A DNA stretch of 64,000 bases from Turnera subulata (lineage: Eukaryota; Streptophyta; Magnoliopsida; Malpighiales; Passifloraceae), in assembly GCA_028386065.3 (NCBI GenBank), contig JAKUCV010001404.1:88095-152094 (forward strand), in the 5' to 3' direction. The stretch's first letter is position 1; each line of letters begins with the position of its first letter. The notes beneath the pieces were generated by a model, which searched no databases, was not told where the DNA came from, and saw only the letters and a list, made by a program, of their open reading frames with translations. The position numbers and the translations under genes were made by a program. Shown piece by piece: positions 33,914 to 47,639 of this stretch.

Positions 33914-34899
33914 AAGTCATTGTACATTAGGTAGAATACGCTAAGGGAGAACTGCCTCATTAAAAATCTTATCAAGAAAAACCCAGTGGGATAAAAACTT
34001 GGTGAAGGAAAAAAGAGTACAGTGCGTATTCTACACCCCCTCATCTTGACCTCTGTTGATTCCTTGATATCGTTGCATGCCAATCGTCCTTATCAGCTTC
34101 TGGTGACGTGTGTGTTGTCTGATCACTATGATACATCATTGCTTTAATTGGACAGAATTGACAGCATTATCTTCATGATTTTGTCGTTGGAGCGTCTATC
34201 TTGTCATCTTGCTTTTGTAGTCCCGATGATATTGCAATAATTTCATGTGTAAAGTTGTGGCAGATGTCCGGCTGTGCCTGTTGTGGATCAACTGGGGGAT
34301 CGGCATCTGCAAGAACCAACTCTTCTTTCTTCGGGCTTACAGGATTAAAATGACACCACATCTTTTATACCCCGAAGATAAGAGCAAATTCATATCTTGC
34401 CAATAGGCTTAAGTCAAAAACTTCAGGTTTTATTTTCTTAGCAATATATATTGCACTTCAACAGGGTACTCCAGGATCAATCTAATAGCACGGTATTTGG
34501 AAGCTTCTTCGGGAGTTCCAATCATAAATAAGTTTATCCATACTCAAAATGATTTAAATTATGTAAAGATCAATTCAGTTCTATTTTGTAATTTCTCGGG
34601 AATTAATTGCTTCAGGCAACTTGGATCCTTCAGGGATCTTTCATATATATATATATCATGACTTATGGATCCATAGTAGGCTGTAAAAACATTCATTAGA
34701 TGCATTTCTAATTCTTTATATAATGCCAGACCTTTCAAATAATTGCATCCACCACAGGGGAATGAATCTCCTCATAATTAATACCAGATCGTTCGGGTAA
34801 AACTTTGTGCAACCGTGCTTTATATCTCATTTATATTTTCCGCACAAATACCCATTTTTCTACCAATCAATTTTACACCATCTGGTGTTACAGACTAAA

Positions 34900-36240
34900 G
34901 GTCCGATAAATATCTCGCTTCGCAAGCGAGTCTAACACAGCCTTTAATTATATCTCTTTTATTTTGGCCAATCATACAACACCTGCATTTATTAGTAGGT
35001 TCATGTTCCTCTATTTTTAATATATATCGCTATAAAAATTCTATTCCGTCGACGGTTTTTTTCTCGTCGGTTCCATCTTATCCCTGACACTGTAATTGAG
35101 ATCTCATCATGCTCATTTATTTCAGGTACCTGAGTTACTTCTGGAAATTTATCAATTGTGTCAGAGAATCAATCTTTGCTGGAGGACTTTTAATTTAAAC
35201 CTCTACTGGAGGTCTTATTTTCTCAGTAGGGCCATCTTATCACTTTTGCTCCTTTTTCTCTATCGAGAATTTCTTTTCTTTTTGGAACCGAGTATAATCT
35301 ATAGATTCATTTGCATACTTTCATTGTTCTTCAGGAGCATTTGCAACTGGTATATGGTCACACTTAATTTAAATGTGTCTGACAATTGCATATCAATTTT
35401 CCTGCAAATGAATCATCTTTTGAACTTCAGGTTCATACTAATTTATTCGAGGATCAAAAACTAGATATTGATAAATCATTTCAATAATCTCTTGATCCAG
35501 CTGCTTCTTTCCTCCCCCTTATGTTGGGTAAACTCTAACATCATATTAACATATCCAATATACATAATAACATATATTCCCAATATTCTTTAAGGACCAA
35601 CAAAACAATGCTGCGGTGGAGCATTTTTATACTATATAACCGATGGTCCAAAGATGAGAGATACTAAATATGTGACCATTAATCAATTAAATGGGGAGAT
35701 CTTATCATATTGGCTTGATGCACTCAAGTGTTGCTGCATATAAAATACCAATTATCAAATAGTGATATTTCATCAATGGTCCTGCAATCAATTGTCAATA
35801 TGGCCCAGATCACTTTGGGTTTATTTCCAATGATATACATTTTCCATTGAAGAAACATACCAGCATTATCTAGACATATAGTCTAATAACATGAGTAGGG
35901 ATATGCACTTGCAAGTGGCTTAATCATTAGAACAAGTGCGCACAATGCTAACTTGCGTCACATAATAGACCATCTAGTCGATGCATCGTAAAAATTACCT
36001 AGATGGTTAACACCTCGGATTTATCAGTCCGCGTTTATGTCCCTAAACTATTCTCAAACTTGCTGGTGTACTAGGCCATTCTCATCTTATGAAGGCCGTA
36101 TAATAACTTTCGCAGCAAACAAACTCATAGAAATTCATTGATTGTAAAACTTCTGGTTTTTCAATGAATGATCCAATAAATTTCGTGCATCATTATTAAC
36201 CCGGGATGGCCCATCCGGTCATGCCAAACAATAAATCCAT
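34900..36240 (-). pseudogene. Copia-2 degenerate pol region
   Basis: On the minus strand, about 36230-36080 reads VWHDRMGHPGLIMMHEI, then after a stop KTRSFTINEF. This matches the pre-integrase motif WHxRLGHP...MM..I of copia polyproteins. The sequence further down to about 34900 is in the place of integrase and RT, but I could not recover catalytic motifs, and stops are frequent. Only the first part is firmly identified. Confidence 0.6.
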
Positions 36241-36764
36241 GAACCAACTTCAAGTTGGTGCCAGCTTTAGGCTGCGCAAGCTGTGTATCTAAACACTTAA
36301 AATTGCTAGCTCCAAGCTAGTGCATTCCAGCTTCTGGCTGGATATGTTAAGTTTCAATTACTCAACTGCTATCTTCAGGCAGCAATAAATGTGTGAATAT
36401 TAGGTTTATTCCTGCCACTCATGTCGGAAAAGATCAGAATTATTGGACAATAATTAAAGTAGTGGCAAACTTTTCCAAAAGCAAAACCTCGAAGCTTGAA
36501 AAACTTTGTAGTTTACTGACAAATAATGCAAAGTTTTAATTACCGAAAAATCTTCTGGATTTTTTTCGGAGACAGAAAAGGGTCCACATTTGAGAAAACT
36601 GACACCTAGCTGTCTAAGCTCAGACTATAAGAAGGAGAGGCGGTTGAGACAGGAAGATGCAGAAAACTCAGAAAAATTAACAAGACAAGAAAAATGCCTT
36701 CCCAGCTACTGTTTTCTTTGTTGAGGGTGCCTCTCTAGGAAGAAGAAATAGGTTAGCTTATAGC

Positions 36765-37376
36765 ATGGTAAATGAGCAGCAAGAGGAACTACCGAATGAT
36801 CTGGCGAGAATTCCTCGTTTAGTGTTTGTAGATGAGCTATACTCGTCTAGGTTCTTTGTGACTCAAATGGAAGAAACTTTCTTCTTGGAGGACCAAAGCA
36901 ATCTCAGGACAAATTTTTATGGCTCAGCTAACACTATAATGTTTTTCATATCTGCTAGGATGCAGGAATTTCAGCTAGAGCCTTCATGTCAAATTTTAAA
37001 TCAAAGCAGTTATTATCAGGTTTCCATGATGGCTCGGAGCGTCCCAAGGGTGACTGGGTTACCACCTACATGGCCTAAGGTACGACTTTTATTGTGGAAT
37101 TGCAGGGGTATAGCAAGAAGGTATCAAGACTTTGTACGTACCTTAAGGGATCTGAAGAATCAGTACAAGCCTAATATGGTACTGATTACTGAGACTTTGT
37201 GGCAGGCAGGAGAGAATCATGGTGTGATTCCACTTCGTTTTCCTCCAACAAATCGGTTTGAGATACCTGGAGAAAACAACAGGGGTGGTATGTGGTTCTC
37301 CTGGAACGATAGTGTTAGGGTCAACATTAATGGTGAGGCTCAGAGTTTCAGGGTTAATGTTGAACCCAACAGATAG
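36765..37376 (+). pseudogene. LINE endonuclease fragment embedded in Copia-2
   Basis: A 203-codon open frame on the strand opposite to Copia-2. The second half reads KVRLLLWNCRGIARRYQDF, PNMVLITETLW and NNRGGMWFSWNDSVRV, the N-terminal part of an L1 ORF2 endonuclease (WNCRG and ET motifs kept). GDFN, SDH and all later domains are missing. The first ~100 codons (MVNEQQEELPNDLAR...) I do not recognise. The fragment was presumably inserted into, or copied with, the element. It cannot be active as an endonuclease. Confidence 0.7.
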
Positions 37377-37699
37377 ATTACTGTTTAAAACATATGTATG
37401 GGAACCATTCCTCTTTGAATGTTCTCCAGTTATGTATCCGTTTATGTAATAATAATATGCATGTTTGCTTTGAGCCTTTTCCATTTGTTTTCTCATTTAC
37501 ACCCACAGGCAACAAACAATTATATTGTTTTATTCGCTTCAGGGAATAGATCAGAGTCAATTCATCGGGATCCATAATAATTCATTTTATTACTAGGGTG
37601 TCAGTACTCGCGTAAATATACGATCTTCTAGATCATATTAAAACATGCGTTCTTCAGGAACATATTCGGATTTATGCTCTTCTGGAGCGTGTTAATCTT

Positions 37700-37770
37700 T
37701 TCTCATTTCGAGATGTCATAATATGTTATATTGACATCCACACATATAATTCTCCCCCCTGTGGATGTCA
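37700..37770 (-). other. Possible internal LTR/polypurine junction in Copia-2
   Basis: ttgacatccacacatataattctcccccctgtggatgtc resembles in part the Copia-2 LTR end plus polypurine tract (gacatccacatatttatttt...ctccccctt). This hints at a second, related, partial element nested inside. The similarity is short and the call tentative. Confidence 0.3.
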
Positions 37771-37999
37771 ATTTTGCATTGTCTTCGAGACTAATGCTTG
37801 AGGCATTATTCTAGAAACAATTATAAAGTACTGAAAAGTAAATTGCAATGCGTAATAATTTTAACTGAACATAAAATAAATTGAATATAAAACGAATTGC
37901 TCCTTCAGGGTAAGCAAGTATAATATCCACCTTCTAGTGGTCATATAATTTCCATCTTCTGGTGGTAATAGAGTTTATTTTCGATTTTCCTTTGAAGGA

Positions 38000-38860
38000 T
38001 CTTTTGAACGGTAAGACTTCCAGTCGTCGTTGTATTTTCTTTTATTGAGTCTGCTGGACTCTTATATTTAGTCTCTCAGACTATTATCATGTAAATTCCT
38101 GTTCGCATTTGATACCCATAAGAAGTTTCGTCTAGAAATTATAAGGGTCTTGAATAACATAATTTAAATAAAATTAAAAACTGAAATGAAAGAAATAAAT
38201 ATGAGCCTTTGGTTAATTAGCCCAATGAAGAATTAAATAACCGAAAAATTAAAGGTAATGGGCATTACATAAATTAGCCCAATTAAAATAAATGACTAAA
38301 AATTAAATGCAATGGGCCTTTTGGCAGTAAGTCTTCAGGTCTTTGCTGCATTTTTTTTTTTTAATGAGTCTGCTGGACTCTTTCATTTAGTTTTCGAGAC
38401 TATTATGCATTTCAACATTTAATGCCCATATTCAAATTTTTTCCGGAAATTTTGAGGGCCGCCCATTCAAGTAACATAAATAAAACTGAATTGAAATAAA
38501 TAATCAGGGGCCTTTTATAAATTACCCCAATTTAAAAATAACTGAAAATTAAAATTGATGGGCCTTGTACGAGCCCAATAAAATCGGAAATGAATTAAAA
38601 CGAGGAACTAAGTACAATGGGCCTTATATGAGTCCAAGCTTAATATCAATGAAAAAAAACAATAAAATAAATACAATAGCCTTCCGGGCTTGCCGAGAAA
38701 AACCCAAGGTATCGAATTCCGGCCAAACACTTCTGGGCTTGTCGGAAAAATCTCGAGACGTCGGATTCCGGTCAAACACTTCTGGGTTCGCCGAATAATA
38801 CACTGTTCACCGTGCAGGAAAATTAAATGCTATGGGCGTTTTAATAGCCCAATCGGAATT
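38000..38860. repeat. Diverged tandem repeats in the Copia-2 leader/gag region
   Basis: gagtctgctggactctt plus following sequence recurs at about 38047 and 38364. The phrase aatgggcctt...agcccaat with aactgaaaattaaa between copies recurs several times between about 38200 and 38860. gcttctgggcttg/cacttctgggttcg recurs at about 38728 and 38778. The units are strongly diverged. No ORF. Confidence 0.5.
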
Positions 38861-38984
38861 TAAATAAAAAAACGTAAATATGCTTACTCGATAAATCTTT
38901 CAGCAATAATATATAATAATATAGCATACTAATACCCGGTTACTATTCCGGTAGATATTTCTCAAATTTTATATTTTTTTCAGA

Positions 38985-39100
38985 ATTATATATTTTTTTT
39001 CTCTTTCCCCTTTTTTTTTTCTTTCTCTCCTTTTCTTTTCTCTTTTTTTTTCTTTCTCTTTCTCTCCTTTTCTTTTCTCTTTTTCTGTTTTCTTTTTTAG
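38985..39100. repeat. Polypyrimidine tract
   Basis: About 110 bases of almost pure C/T on the plus strand (tctcctttt and ctttctctt motifs), i.e. polypurine on the coding strand of Copia-2. Frames through it (Lys/Glu/Arg-only peptides) are not genes. Confidence 0.8.
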
Positions 39101-39620
39101 GACCGGGCCGTGAATAGTACCGGCCCAGTTTTTGTTTTTTTTAGTGGGCCGAAATAGTGCCAGCCCAAAGCCCAGGTGAACCAGGCCCAAACAATGCCAG
39201 CCCAATTTTTTTTTTTTTTAGGAATTGGGCCGCACAGTGCAACCCAGGCCCGAAACCCACAACTCGCGGGTCAAAAAACCCGACCCGGACCACGAGCTTG
39301 CCGGGTCGTCTTCAACCTTCAGCTCACGGGTCACCGGCCATGGCGAGTTGCAGGCGGCGCGAACGGGGCAGCGAGGACGAAGGCGCCGGAAGGACGACAG
39401 AGGGATGGCTGCTGGTGCGGCGGAGCGGCGTAGCTGGGCGGAAACAGGCGCGTGAAGAGGGCGGATCCGACGAGCCGGCTGTCGGGTCTTCTCCTCCACA
39501 CGGCGCGTCGGCGACGGAAAACGACCGGAGAAGACAGCGTCAAGGTCGCGACGGCATGGGCGACCCGTTGGTGGTGGCGGTGTTCGGAGAAGCGGCCCGA
39601 AACTCTTAACGATGAACAGT
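39100..39620 (-). other. GC-rich leader of Copia-2
   Basis: A sharply GC-rich block in an AT-rich window, next to the primer-binding site. It therefore lies in the 5' leader of the element on the minus strand. All frames are open for 70-150 codons because stop codons are rare in GC-rich DNA. None shows a known domain, so I treat it as untranslated leader. Confidence 0.5.
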
Positions 39621-39716
39621 GACGACATGGGTGGCTTACTATTCTTCTTCGTTTTTCTGTTTATTTTTTTTTTGCTTCAGTATTTTTCTGCCTGAAAACA
39701 TGCACAGTAGAGGCTT

Positions 39717-39730
39717 TCGTGATGATAACG
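39717..39730 (-). other. Copia-2 primer-binding site
   Basis: On the minus strand CGTTATCATCACGA directly follows the LTR end (...TTTTCAACA). It resembles the ACGTTATCAGCACGA site found after LTRs of many plant copia elements. Confidence 0.65.
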
Positions 39731-39934
39731 TGTTGAAAATTAATTGTTAATTGTTGAATGGGGAAGAAATTAATGAAGAATGAAGAAGGAAGATGAAGAT
39801 GGAGAGAAAATGGGAAGAAGAAAAACTAAGCTCGGTTGAGAGCTCTACCACACCTTATTCATAATTTCATAGTATATATATACAAAACTAGGTTAAGTAA
39901 GGGTTAATGACATCCACATATTTATTTTATAACA
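39731..39934 (-). repeat. Copia-2 5' LTR (element on minus strand)
   Basis: Near-identical partner of 33699-33902, followed by gtata (39935-39939). Its transcription would run away from ADH. Confidence 0.92.
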
Positions 39935-40283
39935 GTATAGCATATCTATAGCATTTTTGTACCAAAAAGAGAACATTCTTACTTCTTAGAAAAAAGAATT
40001 TATACTAGGCGGAGGTGAGACTCGGGACCAAGAAGAATACCAATGAAGATTAATTAATATAATGAATGAAGAAGTGGACAACGGATGACCCACAGTAATC
40101 TCAGTTTTATTCCCGAAAGAGAACGCAATTAGAGGTCGATTAGCCTTGGTAATTGATCTGAAAGAATCAGCAAATCCCAGCTTCGGTAACCAAAAATCGT
40201 AAAGTTCGCTAAGATTGACACATTGTTTCTGAACCGCCAACTTTGCTAGACAAAATGACACATGCACAATCATACAACTTCAG
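39935..40283 (+). other. ADH upstream region
   Basis: About 350 bp between the Copia-2 duplication and the ADH TATA box. I see ctgaaccgcc (about 40230) and ggtaaccaaa (about 40187), which are only loosely like GC/GT elements of anaerobic promoters. No coding frame. Confidence 0.4.
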
Positions 40284-40291
40284 TATAAATA
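40284..40291 (+). promoter_or_regulatory. Putative ADH TATA box
   Basis: tataaata in cagtataaataacttcc, 133 bp upstream of the ATG at 40417. Good match and sensible distance. Confidence 0.6.
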
Positions 40292-40416
40292 ACTTCCACC
40301 GTACGGTCTCATTTTTCACCATATCAAATTAAAGACGAGAGAAGCCAACAAGATCATCATCCTCTTTCCTGCTTTTTTGTTTTCCTAACCAGGAGGAATA
40401 AATACAAAATTAAGTA

Positions 40417-42974
<2,558 letters not shown>

Positions 42975-43147
42975 AGGAGATGCATGTACCTGTCTGTCTT
43001 CTGCTGGGGAGCTTAGTTTCTATATAGCTACTACCACTACCAAATAGTCTGTCACGCCTTGCATTCCTGTTGAGGTCTTCCCAAGTTCATCAGTGATTAA
43101 GCCTAATCTCTCTCACAGTTATTGTACCCTTCTGTCTCATTGCTTCG

Positions 43148-43153
43148 AATAAA
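43148..43153 (+). terminator. ADH polyadenylation signal
   Basis: aataaa, 174 bp after the stop codon, in cttcgaataaaaaatggg. It is a canonical near-upstream element at a plausible 3' UTR distance. Confidence 0.6.
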
Positions 43154-43779
43154 AAATGGGATTTTCTGTCATATTGTGATGAAAGGAATGCACGATTATG
43201 TCTTCATTTATAATTACACAGTATCCAAATGCATCTGCAAGTAAAATTCCCCTCATCAAACATTTGATTTGAGGTATCGATTATGTCTTTGGTCTTTGAA
43301 AGAAATTGAAAGAAGAGTGTATTGAGGTGGTTAGGTAAGTGTATGTGTCTGCAGAAAATAATGGAACATAGCTTCCTTATTCTGCAGGAGCCGTTTATGG
43401 AGGAAATAATATTTCTATTTCATTAACTAACTTGAAAGCTATTTATATTTTTACATAATTGATATACTGTATAATTTTAAAATACATTGTCCTTAATAAT
43501 CTATTGGACTATTCTAAACCACCATATAAATATACAAAAGTTATAAAATATCTTAATTTTCTTGGTGTTTTCTTGTTGCAAACCCTTAACGGATTTCTAG
43601 TTGCAAACTCCTAAAGCATTCCTAAGCTTCTCAAATCATTCTCTAGGTAAAGTTTTAATCAAAATATCACAGCAAAAATGCAATGGATAAGGCTAACTTC
43701 AACTTATTGCACTTGTCTAATCAAATGAAATTTACTCTTCATGTGTTTTTTTTTTTACATATTGTTAGTGCAGATAGTC
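43154..43779. other. ADH 3' flank
   Basis: AT-rich; no gene recognised. A 21-bp-scale direct repeat (tatattctcaatagcttctc) lies at about 43783 and 43809, where the copia remnant begins. Confidence 0.35.
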
Positions 43780-44960
43780 AACTATATTCTCAATAGCTTC
43801 TCCTATCTATATTCTCAATAGCTTCTCCTATCTTACTGAGATCAAACATTTCTCAACCAAAGTGCATAATTTTTGCTTCAAAAATATAACAAACATATTC
43901 TTGAAAAACCATCCACAAAGAGAATAAAGTACTTATAACCTCTCAAAGAAGGTACATTGGTCCACAAAACATCTGTGTGGACTACGTATAACTTTCTAGA
44001 AGCTCTCTAGGCTTTTTATTTTGAGGGAATGGCAACTTTGATGGCTTGCTCTTTTGACAGAACTGATAAATAGCAGATTAGTAGGCATATTATGTACTAA
44101 TTTCTTGGCATGAAAGTTTTTTAAGGAACCATAATTAACATGAATTAGTCTTTTATGGTACAAAAAGAGGTCATATCAAATTGTGCGACAACATATGATG
44201 AGCATTGTTGTTCTTGAAATTCAAAGAGAAAGTTTTTATCCTTCATCCTTAGAAACAATAACCTATTGGCATCATATATAGTAAATGCATTGTTCTAAAT
44301 GCCAATGAGTAATTCTTTTCAAATATTGACACAGACTTAATAAATTTTGATCAAGCTTGAGAATATATAAAACTTCAGAAATAAATTCGGTACCTAATGG
44401 AGTGTCAACTTCAATGTTACATTTGTCTTTAAAGTCATTGTATTCTTTTTGACTTTTGAGAGATAAGACTTAACTAAATTTGGAAAAACGTCAATTTTGT
44501 GGGACATGTGATGTGTGCGGCCACTATCAATGTGCCAATCGTTACTTCTTGTTGTTGTGTAACATGATGCAATAAACAATTATTCTTCTCGCATTTCTTC
44601 TTGTTTTTTCACAACCCATTGAGCCGTTGATCCTGTTACTATTTTTTAGACTTGCATACTTTGTCGATGTGGCTATTCTTATTGCAATTTTTGCATGCAT
44701 TAGGTCTGAATCAACAATGTTTCTCTGAATAATTTGGTTTCTTGCAAAAAGAATAAATTGGAAATTATTTTCAGTGATCAACGTTGGTGTCACCGTTCTA
44801 TTTCTTTTGCCTTCCCTTTTTCTTTGCAGCTTGCCTTTTATTGTAGGTGCTAAACTGATGCTTGTCTTTATGTTTAACATTCAAAGTTGCATTTATCTGA
44901 TAACCATATTTGAGTGCTACCAGCTTGTAAAGAATGAACAAGCACTTGCAATGTAATTTG
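43780..44960 (-). pseudogene. Copia-3: decayed gag-protease-integrase remnant
   Basis: On the minus strand, in order: a gag knuckle region (about 44880-44640: FCKKPNYSEKHC..., CKNCNKNSHIDKVCKSKK), protease NDWHIDSGRTHHMS (about 44545-44500), pre-integrase LYHKRLIHVNYGSLKNFHAKKLVHNMP (about 44180-44060) and integrase VVHTDVLWTNVPSLRGYKYFILFVDGFSR (about 43990-43890). The order is that of Ty1/copia. Frames are broken in several places, no RT or LTR was found, and the second integrase Asp region reads VDGFS where VDDFS is usual. Confidence 0.8.
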
Positions 44961-46400
44961 TGACAGGTTTTTTTATTCTTTGAGTGAGAAATTTTTTTAT
45001 TGAAACCACTCCAGAAGATTCACCAACATTATTTATTGACGCACGAGATGAAGATGCTTGAGAGCATGGTGATGATCCGTGTGCCATCTTGTCCACTTTT
45101 TTTTGCAGCACGGCTAATTGTCTCTCCAAATCCTTAACACGTTCAATCACATCAAGAAGTCCGGGTGATTGTTCGACATGACGTAGATACATTCCTCTTC
45201 TTCTTAGAATATCACGAGGCAACCTTGTAGATATCCTATAGGTGCAACCATTTTTGGGGCCGTCATAAGCCTTGGTCCATAAATGGTAATCAAGCTCAGG
45301 ACAACCATCTAAGTTTGGACCATACTTCACAAACAACAATTCTTGATATTTATTCTGCCCAAACAAGCATTTTAGATAATGTAATAATAAAAAATGAAGA
45401 ACAAGATTTTTACACTTTTCATCAATGAATATATCATTTTCCTTTGGATTTGTGGGTTTTTTTAAAAAATTCCAACTCAACTGGCTACTTCCCTAGTCAT
45501 GCCTGTAAAAGAAATATTTTAATACAATTTTTTAAGCTTTCAAAAGTACAATAAAAGTAAAATAAAATAGTATTTATTATTACCATCTTACTGTGATATC
45601 AAAACAGACAGATTCTGCAGTGTGCCCTAAATACGGTTCCACCCTCTAATAATGCCTTTGTTCTATTTCTTCGAGTAGTTTTGGATCTTTTTATTCATTT
45701 TTCATCACTTTAAAATTCAGGTGAGAGCAACCGTTTCCATATAATTGAGAGCATCCATGATGGATTGAATGGCAACCAATCAACCATATTGTTTGATATA
45801 GATTTTCCGTCACATTGCTTTTTATCCCCATGATCACAATTGTTATTTCAATCTATCTTGACAACCTGATCGCTTATATTATCATCCAAAAAATATTGAT
45901 CCTAAAATGAGGTAACTTTATGTTAGTAAATAAAGGAATATAATTAATATTTTTATAGATATTTTGTTGTGATAATCTTAACTTTGAATGTGTCCCACAA
46001 TTTTTCATGAACTTGTGGGCCAAATTCTTTTCATGAGTTCCATGGCTTAAAATATTCAAGTTTTCAATTCTTCCTAATTTGGGGGATGATTGGGAGATCC
46101 AAAATAAAAAAAAAAAAAACTCCCAAAATAATTTATAAAATTTTAACATATTTATAATTTTAATAAACTTTATAATTAGAAAATAATACTTACAAACAGT
46201 TACTTGATACTCGAACATATGTGCTGCCTGTTCCTTTCGGATCTGGTGGGTCTTCTTGTGATTAAAGAGTCTCTTCAAGCATAATTGTATTAGTCTCAGC
46301 ATATTCAGCCATAAATACATTAGTGTCATGAGGAGGCGGTTCATGATTAGTTTATTGTGAGGGCTCATCATCAACTTGATGTGAGGATATAATTATGTTT
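44961..46400 (-). pseudogene. Possible CACTA/En-Spm-associated (Ptta-like) ORF remnant
   Basis: A minus-strand frame at 45480-44917 has ELDYHLWTKAYDGPKNGCTYRISTRLPRDIL, followed by a heptad-like segment (IERVKDLERQLAVLQKKVDKM) and a Ser-rich tail. Upstream pieces include VHEKLWDTFKVK (about 46000) and EDPPDPKGTGSTYVRV (about 46240). The pattern W.EA.GGPKKGRVYG plus coiled coil resembles plant transposase-associated proteins linked to En/Spm elements. Introns or frameshifts separate the pieces. Tentative. Confidence 0.35.
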
Positions 46401-46818
46401 TGTTAAGTTGCATGCATAAATTCTATAAATTGGAAACATACTTTATGTGCTCGAAATTTCCTTGTTTTATTGAGGTGCTATCTTTTCAAACTAGATCGGT
46501 TAATCTTTTGGATTCTATCTTTGTTTTCAACTACGGCAAGGATTCTTGTTCCTGTCTATGTTACTCTACTTAGTCCTATTTAAGGGGCCTTCATTGAATA
46601 AAAGAATGAAGTCATTTCAGGTTAGGAACTCTTTCTAACGAGTTTCGATGTTTAGACTCCCTTTGACAAGCCTGGTTATCACCATAGGTTGCGGCAAGAC
46701 CCAACCGCCCAAGGGATGACCTATAGACCATCACCGAGAGACACATTCATAGACTGTTGGTTCTATCACGCTGCCTATTGCAAAGACCATTCAACGTGAA
46801 AATTGAAACTTTGCTCTT

Positions 46819-47133
46819 TTGTTACATAATACAAGTTTGGCGAACGTGCCATTTTCTTCTCCAAAACCACCATTTTTTTTTTCTATGGGTATGGAAGTAT
46901 TCTTATTTGTTTATTGTGTTTATCATCGCAGGCCTAAAAATTTCAAATCTACAGCTTTGGAGGATTCTCATAAAAATTTAGAGAAAAATAATAGTCAAGA
47001 AGAGGTCAATGATCTTGGCTCAAGTGATGATGAATACTTGCCGCCTCTAGAAGCGAATGTGAATAGAATCAGACTGCCGGAGTTCCATTCAGATGTGGAA
47101 TCAGACTCGGAATCAGATGCAGATGTCCAATAA
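46819..47133 (+). other. Unassigned ORF with acidic C-terminus
   Basis: A 104-codon frame whose last 50 residues are rich in Asp, Glu and Ser (NSQEEVNDLGSSDDEYLPP ... SDVESDSESDADVQ). The first half is not protein-like. It could be the last exon of a decayed gene or transposon ORF. I do not recognise it. Confidence 0.25.
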
Positions 47134-47639
47134 TGGTGTATAAGATCTGCACAGCCATTCTTTACATATGTATTTATGTCATTAGGCGCTAAAATGAGAT
47201 TGAGAATATAATAAGTCTTTTCATTTGTGCTTGTTGTTAGATTAAATCTTGTACGACCATAGAAAGAAAGTGAAAATGATTACATTTTTATAAGACAATG
47301 TGGTTTTGACTACTCCTATTGTTAGTATTTCGTATGGCATTGAACTCTATGTTTTAACTTTGGTTTTAAACGCCAGACTAGCTTTACTGGTTCAAATGGA
47401 AAGTTAAACCATATACACCTGTGGACAAAAGTAAACAAGTTCATATGTTCTTCATGTCATCTTAAATTTTTGGCATCCTTTTGGTGCACCGTATATTATA
47501 TTGGTTTCTAAAAAATAATCTACTATTACATTAAAAACACTTGAAAAGAATTTCATAATTAAAAATCATAATCTAATATTCTCGTTCCAATGAACAAAGG
47601 AAGATAAATTTGAAGTACTAAAGGAAAAAGAAACCCCTA
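47134..47639. other. AT-rich intergenic sequence
   Basis: No gene, RNA or repeat recognised. Confidence 0.35.

Larger units (their letters stand above)
33699..39934 (-). mobile_element. Copia-2: defective Ty1/copia element with near-identical LTRs
   Basis: 204-bp LTRs at both ends, a 5-bp duplication (gtata), a polypurine tract inside the left LTR (minus strand ...CCAAGGGGGAG) and a primer site CGTTATCATCACGA inside the right LTR show the element runs on the minus strand. I counted two mismatches between the LTRs. The interior has only broken coding sequence: a pre-integrase piece (about 36080-36230) is recognisable but has stops. A LINE endonuclease piece on the plus strand (36765-37376) is embedded. 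It lies between LINE-3 and ADH. Confidence 0.9.

Noticed and set aside
39157..39628. Overlapping 70-150 codon frames in GC-rich DNA as a gene
   Set aside because: All frames on both strands are open because stops are rare in GC-rich sequence. No domain, and the position is the Copia-2 leader.
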